This document shows, in pieces, positions 8,971-13,225 of a DNA stretch of 13,225 bases. The translations under genes and the position numbers were made by a program. A model generated the notes under the pieces. It saw only the letters and a program-made list of their open reading frames with translations. It ran no database searches and was not told where the DNA came from. How positions within the stretch are numbered: the stretch's first letter is position 1; every line of letters begins with the position of its first letter. The stretch comes from Circinella minor (Eukaryota; Mucoromycota; Mucoromycetes; Mucorales; Lichtheimiaceae), in NCBI GenBank assembly GCA_016758965.1, contig JAEPRB010000569.1:1-13225 (forward strand), written 5' to 3'.

Positions 8971-9446
8971 AAAAAAATACTGTAAATTTTGTAAAATACT
9001 GTAGACTATACCTATTTGAGAAGCGGGGCAGCAAAATACTGTAAATACTGTTAAATCCTGTAAAAATCCTGTAAACTGTACCTATTTGAGAATTGGGGCA
9101 ACAAAATACTGTAAATACTGTTAAATCCTGTAAAAATCCTGTAGACTCTATTCTATTTAGGAATTGGGGTAAAAAAATACTGTAAATACTGTTAAATCCT
9201 GTAAAAATCCTGTAAAACTGTACCTATTTGAGAATCGGGGCAACAAAATGCTGTAAATACTGTTAAATCCTGTAAAAATCCTGTAGACTCTATTTTATTT
9301 AGGAATCGGGGTAAAAAAATACTGTAAATACTGTTAAATCCTGTAAAAATCCTGTAGAGTCTATTCTATTTAGGAATCGGGGTAAAAAAAATACTATAAA
9401 ATCTGAGCAAAAAAATATAAATACTGTAAAGTCATGTAAAATCATC
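8971..9446 (+). repeat. nested minisatellite, 70-71 bp unit made of CTGTAAA-type subrepeats
   Basis: A GGGG landmark recurs at 9025, 9095, 9166, 9237, 9308 and 9379, giving spacings of 70, 71, 71, 71 and 71. Inside each unit the word CTGTA recurs several times at 11-15 base steps (about 20 occurrences in the array). Two unit types are mixed: one with CCTATTTGAGAA before the GGGG and one with CTATTTAGGAAT, in the order A, A, B, A, B, B. The array begins about 35 bases upstream (in the sense of the KDZ gene) of that gene's first recognisable exon. It could therefore lie in an intron or have replaced the 5' part. Confidence 0.95.
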
Positions 9447-9916
9447 ATATCTGGTTTACTTGTAACATATTTATTTTTTAAAAAAAAGATCAATTGGTAT
9501 TTGTATCAGGAAAATTGTTATAATATGAAAGCGTAAAAGGATATACCAACCGAAAGGAATGGCGAATTTAGAAGGATAAATATAGTTATAAAAATATATT
9601 GAGCTCTAAAAAAATAGATAATAAAAAATACTGCTTGAAACTTCTAATGTTAATTGAGTTATTGAACTTGCGTTTAAACTTATGAGATATGTATATAAAA
9701 ACTATTGTTAGGTTTATGCTTTTAAGCTATGAATAAAGTAAAAGATATAAAGAAACCGGAAGAAAAAGAGAAAGATGTTTGGAGAGATAAAATATATACG
9801 AGAAAAGGAGATACGAAAATGATAATAAATAATAAAAAGAAACTGTTGTAGAATAAATTGAATATTAGTAATGATAATTTGACAGGACGTTCAGTGTTTT
9901 TTTTGGTTTGTTTTCT
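9447..9916. other. spacer between the two transposase genes, partly purine-rich
   Basis: No gene is visible. From about 9725 to 9845 the plus strand is purine-rich, like the tract downstream of the KDZ gene but without tandem units. It forms the 3' flank of the Tnp2-type gene. A clear polyadenylation AATAAA on the minus strand was not found close to the stop codon. The word AAAACTATTGTTAGGT at 9698-9713 matches one at 5858-5873. Confidence 0.5.
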
Positions 9917-12900
9917 TTACAGTAACCCAATGTCACCAACTATTGTGGATTTAGGGATCATTTTTGGATAAATGTAATAGTTGCAATAAGTTGTATTTTC
10001 GGTTATTATTGAAGTAGTCATTGGCATCTTTAAAATACCAGCATGACACGTTATTGCTTCTGCTTCAACAACATAGCGTCTACCACCAGTATGGCCTATT
10101 CCATATGGACCATACGGACAACCCGCACCATTAAGCTCAACACAATTCAAAATATCTATTAAGCATAAAATATGCTTTTCACCTACCAATGAATTTAAAT
10201 TGTTAAATTTTGCATTGTTTAACCTACCAGTGAATCTGTTCGTATTACCATTATATTCATATGCGAAGTACATGATTGCTTCTCCAAAATATGATTGTAT
10301 TTGCAGGTCCTTTGGTGTATTGCGACGGGCTTTTTTTCGATCCACCTCTATATCCATTTTCACAAAATGGCACAATTTATCTGTCTTCCTCTTCGTTTTC
10401 ATCGCATCATACACTACTTCATTCATGTAAAGACGTCTGCCTACTATAATGCTGTTGTTAATATCATTCCATCCAATTCTATCATCTGGGAATTTTCGTC
10501 GCCAAAATTTAACCAGGTAGTGTGTCAGATTAACGTCGCTATAATCATCAACTTCACGTTCAGAATGATCCCACAGTTCTACATCGTTAGAAAGAGGGTC
10601 GCCGAATTCTTCATCTGTAAATTCTAATGAATAAGCTGCTGTTGGTCGAGTATTATCTATATTTTTATCCGAAATCTGGCTATCTTCTAAAAGTGAGCTG
10701 TAGTATCTACAAGCTTGCTGGCGACGAAGTATATTGCCGGCATTGACACCTGGATTCTTTTGTGACTTAATACGCTTCTTTAAGAATCCTAAAAATAGTC
10801 CTCCAATGTTTTAGTTGAATTTTGTGAATATACACTTTAAAATATCAAGACATTTGACTTACCAATAGCACGTTCCATGGACCGTGCACTGAAACTACGA
10901 AGTGGTCCAAGCAACCTAACCATCTCCGGTATATGCTGTAGGTAATGCATATTTGCCGAATACATATTAGTCGGAACCACATCATGCATATGTTGGTGCC
11001 ATTTAATAAAGGAGCTACATTCATCCATCAATTAATATAATATTAAACCCATATGTACATATATATATGTAGTTACTCTAATAAAATCTCATACCTTTCC
11101 ATCTTTATAATATCTTCTTCAGTTATCCGCCAAGATAATGCAATAGCACACCCTGTTACCAGGGAAGCTAATGCATCAATGACACCTTCTGCTTGTTCCG
11201 TCCCAAGTTGTAATTCCAACATGTCACATACTATAGTAGGGACTACAAACATCAAGAAACAAGTCCAATCAACTGCTCTCATGTTACCAGGCTTTGTATG
11301 GTAGTCTATTATATATCGAGTAAGTCGTGGTTATGTACATAACATAATAAGTTAATCTTCCAACTTACTTCTGAAGTCACCTTCAAAGATAGACGAAGGG
11401 ATGGTATTGGTAGATGTTTCAACAGAATTTCCAATTATTTGTCTTGCTGCATTGCTTAATTCAAACATTGTAGTGGTGTTTTTGAACGATCCACTAACCA
11501 TTTCCCAAATACGCTTTGATACGTTGGTTCCAATCAAGTCCATTTCATCTAAACCGAAAAATGATGCCTCATGGAAACTCTCCAATTCCGCAAATCTCGT
11601 TTTCTTTTTTATCGAAAATTCCTATATTATATGTACAGTAAGTGCATTTGATCCACTTCATGGTTAACAATCACTTACTGGAGCACCATATATGTAATGT
11701 ACAATGTCACGAATTGGTGAACATTATTACACAAGCCTGAGAAGTAATTCCCATTACTAACACCTTCGGGGCTTAACGCCTTCACTGTCCTGACAGGGCA
11801 GATCCGGCATCCATATAGGGCTCGGTATGAATGATGAATGAGCTCTTGAACGGCAACTATATCACCGCTCGTGAGCATCAAGTGGACATTTAATCAAAAC
11901 ACACCAGCACCACATCTAACTTCTAGACCAGCTGTTTGAAGTTTGCGCAGTTCTATAAACAATGGTTCGAGGAAATTATCCATCGATTTTGGTTTGACTG
12001 GCAATACACAAACTTGGATCATATTTTCATTCTTATACCTGCAATTGAAAATGTGTTTTTAGTACGGTGTTTTTTTAAATATATATATATATAGTAAACT
12101 TATCGTACCGTTCTTTTGGTGAGAGGTTTAAAATAATGATATTGAAGATCGTCATACTAGTCTTTCCCTTATTAAAAGGTGCAAATCCATCAATGTATAA
12201 TGAGATCGCAATATCCATATCTCCTTTGAACAAACTTTTATGCTTCTTGTACATATTTCCATCAAAAATATCTTCTCACACTCCATCCTCTTCACTTTCA
12301 CGATCCATTAACGTCATCAACTTTTCTCGTCTCGTATCATTTGAAATTAACGCTGCTATTTGTTCAGCTAAAGGCATGTACAACATTGTTGATACAGCCT
12401 GGAGTTTGTTGGGATTGATTTCCTTGTATCGTTTTTGACCACATGGGCACCCAATAGAGACATAGTCTGTATATATCTGACAGCCATTTTGACAATAGTC
12501 ATAGTATACTGGTTCAACAGGATACTGTTCAGTGATTTTGGTTTCGGCTTTATATTTCGATAGGATCGGTTTTCCAGCTACATAATTCTTTGATATGAGT
12601 ACCACAAATTCAACATATTAGTCATTCTGCAATTTTATTTTTACCTAGCTCTTTACTGGCAAGGCATTCGTTGATAAATTTTAAAATGTGCGAATGTGCA
12701 TTATCAGTAATATTTTTCTCTTGTACAATTTGGTACAATTCGACGCTTCTTTTAAGTTGTTCGTCTAATTCTTTTATGGGGGGAACGTTACATATAATCG
12801 GGTCCCTTTCGTTAGTTGTGATGCTAACGGAGGGTTGCGTTTCGTCAATTGCCGCAGAAACCTCACTGTTATCATCATTATCGATAACATCAATGGTGTC

Positions 12901-13225
12901 GTCGTCCATCATATCAATATCAATGTCCTCGTTGAATGAAGTAAAACTTTCTTCATCATGATCCATTGATGTCTCTAGCTGAATCGACGTAAAAGAACGT
13001 GCAAGTGCCTGTGCATCGTGAATAATAGATGGTTCAGGGGATGAAGCCATCATATTACTATCGCCATAATCAAAAACACCATCATCATATACATCGTCGT
13101 CGTAGTTTTGATCGAAGGAATAATTATCATTATTCACATCTGCTGCTAAATTATTGTTAGTAATAGAACTATTAGTATTGAGCTCAGCAGAAACATTAGA
13201 ATAAGAAAAAACAGAAGTAGTAATA
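9917..13225 (-). pseudogene. Tnp2-type (CACTA/En-Spm-like) transposase, 5' end outside window, three lesions
   Basis: The product would be a large DDE-type transposase. Exons joined by frame and splice signals are 12645-13225 (open to the window edge), 12109-12577, 11679-12038, 11369-11621, 11095-11305, 10863-11014 and 9917-10788 (stop TAA 9917-9919). Introns are 57-80 bp; the 12578-12644 intron has a good GACTAATA branch site. In order there is an acidic, probably disordered Asp/Asn/Ser-rich region; a Cys cluster (CQNGC ... CPCGQKRY, about 12430-12500); SLYIDGFAPFNKGKTSM (Asp at 12189-12191); YGCRIC; FFGLDEMDLIG; MRAVDWTCFLMFVVPTIV; GPLRSFSARSMERAIG; and a C-terminal part with YFGEAIMYF and GHTGGRRYVVEAE. 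Lesions are TGA at 12276-12278, TGA at 11894-11896, and a one-base frameshift around 11700-11725. Beyond the frameshift an alternative frame (IRDIVHYIYGAP) reaches the donor in the phase needed by the next exon. The family's N-terminal zinc finger region would lie beyond 13225. Assignment rests on motif recognition from memory, so the exact superfamily name is less certain than 'transposase'. Confidence 0.82.

Noticed and set aside
9299..9493. Minus-strand 64-codon Phe-rich frame
   Set aside because: It runs over the 71-bp minisatellite and an AT-rich flank. The repeat explains it.
10200..12961. Several plus-strand frames of 75-110 codons
   Set aside because: They lie opposite exons of the Tnp2-type gene, whose minus-strand frame has clear family motifs and splice sites.

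Overview
The window looks like nuclear DNA of an AT-rich filamentous fungus, most likely a Mucoromycota (Mucorales-type) species. This is inferred from three things: the base composition, the many short introns (57-95 bp, with GT..AG ends and CTAAT-like branch sites), and transposase types I associate with such genomes. There is no sign of bacterial organisation. The window is a transposon graveyard with unusually varied tandem repeats, and I see no intact host gene.

Layout. Positions 2-139 hold the 3' end of a plus-strand reading frame with an acidic tail. A gene-free AT-rich stretch runs to 1572. At 1573-2187 lies a head-to-head array of 50-51 bp repeats: six full units in one orientation, a short centre, then five full units inverted. 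Another gene-poor stretch follows. At about 2984-3879 (minus) is a decayed, intron-containing gene of unknown family with two TAG stops and a frameshift. A short plus-strand coding-like fragment (4231-4333) and a perfect 10-bp inverted repeat (4549-4583) come next. From 4640 to 5972 there is only AT-rich DNA.

Positions 5973-6709 are three different simple or tandem repeats in a row: a 22-bp minisatellite, an ATG/ATA microsatellite and a 300-bp purine tract with 70-89 bp higher-order units. These end exactly at the 3' end of a minus-strand KDZ (Kyakuja-Dileera-Zisupton) transposase gene (6710-8938, nine exons). That gene has a good catalytic core but no recognisable 5' part, and it carries one in-frame TGA. 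Immediately upstream of its first recognisable exon is a nested 70-71 bp minisatellite (8971-9446).

Positions 9917-13225 hold a second minus-strand transposase gene of the Tnp2 (CACTA/En-Spm-like) type. Seven exons are visible and its 5' end lies beyond the window. Its reading frame is broken by two TGA codons and one frameshift.

The two transposase genes lie in tandem on the same strand, but they belong to different families and need not work together. The sequence does not show terminal inverted repeats or target-site duplications that delimit either element. Exon structures were inferred by hand from splice signals and frame continuity.
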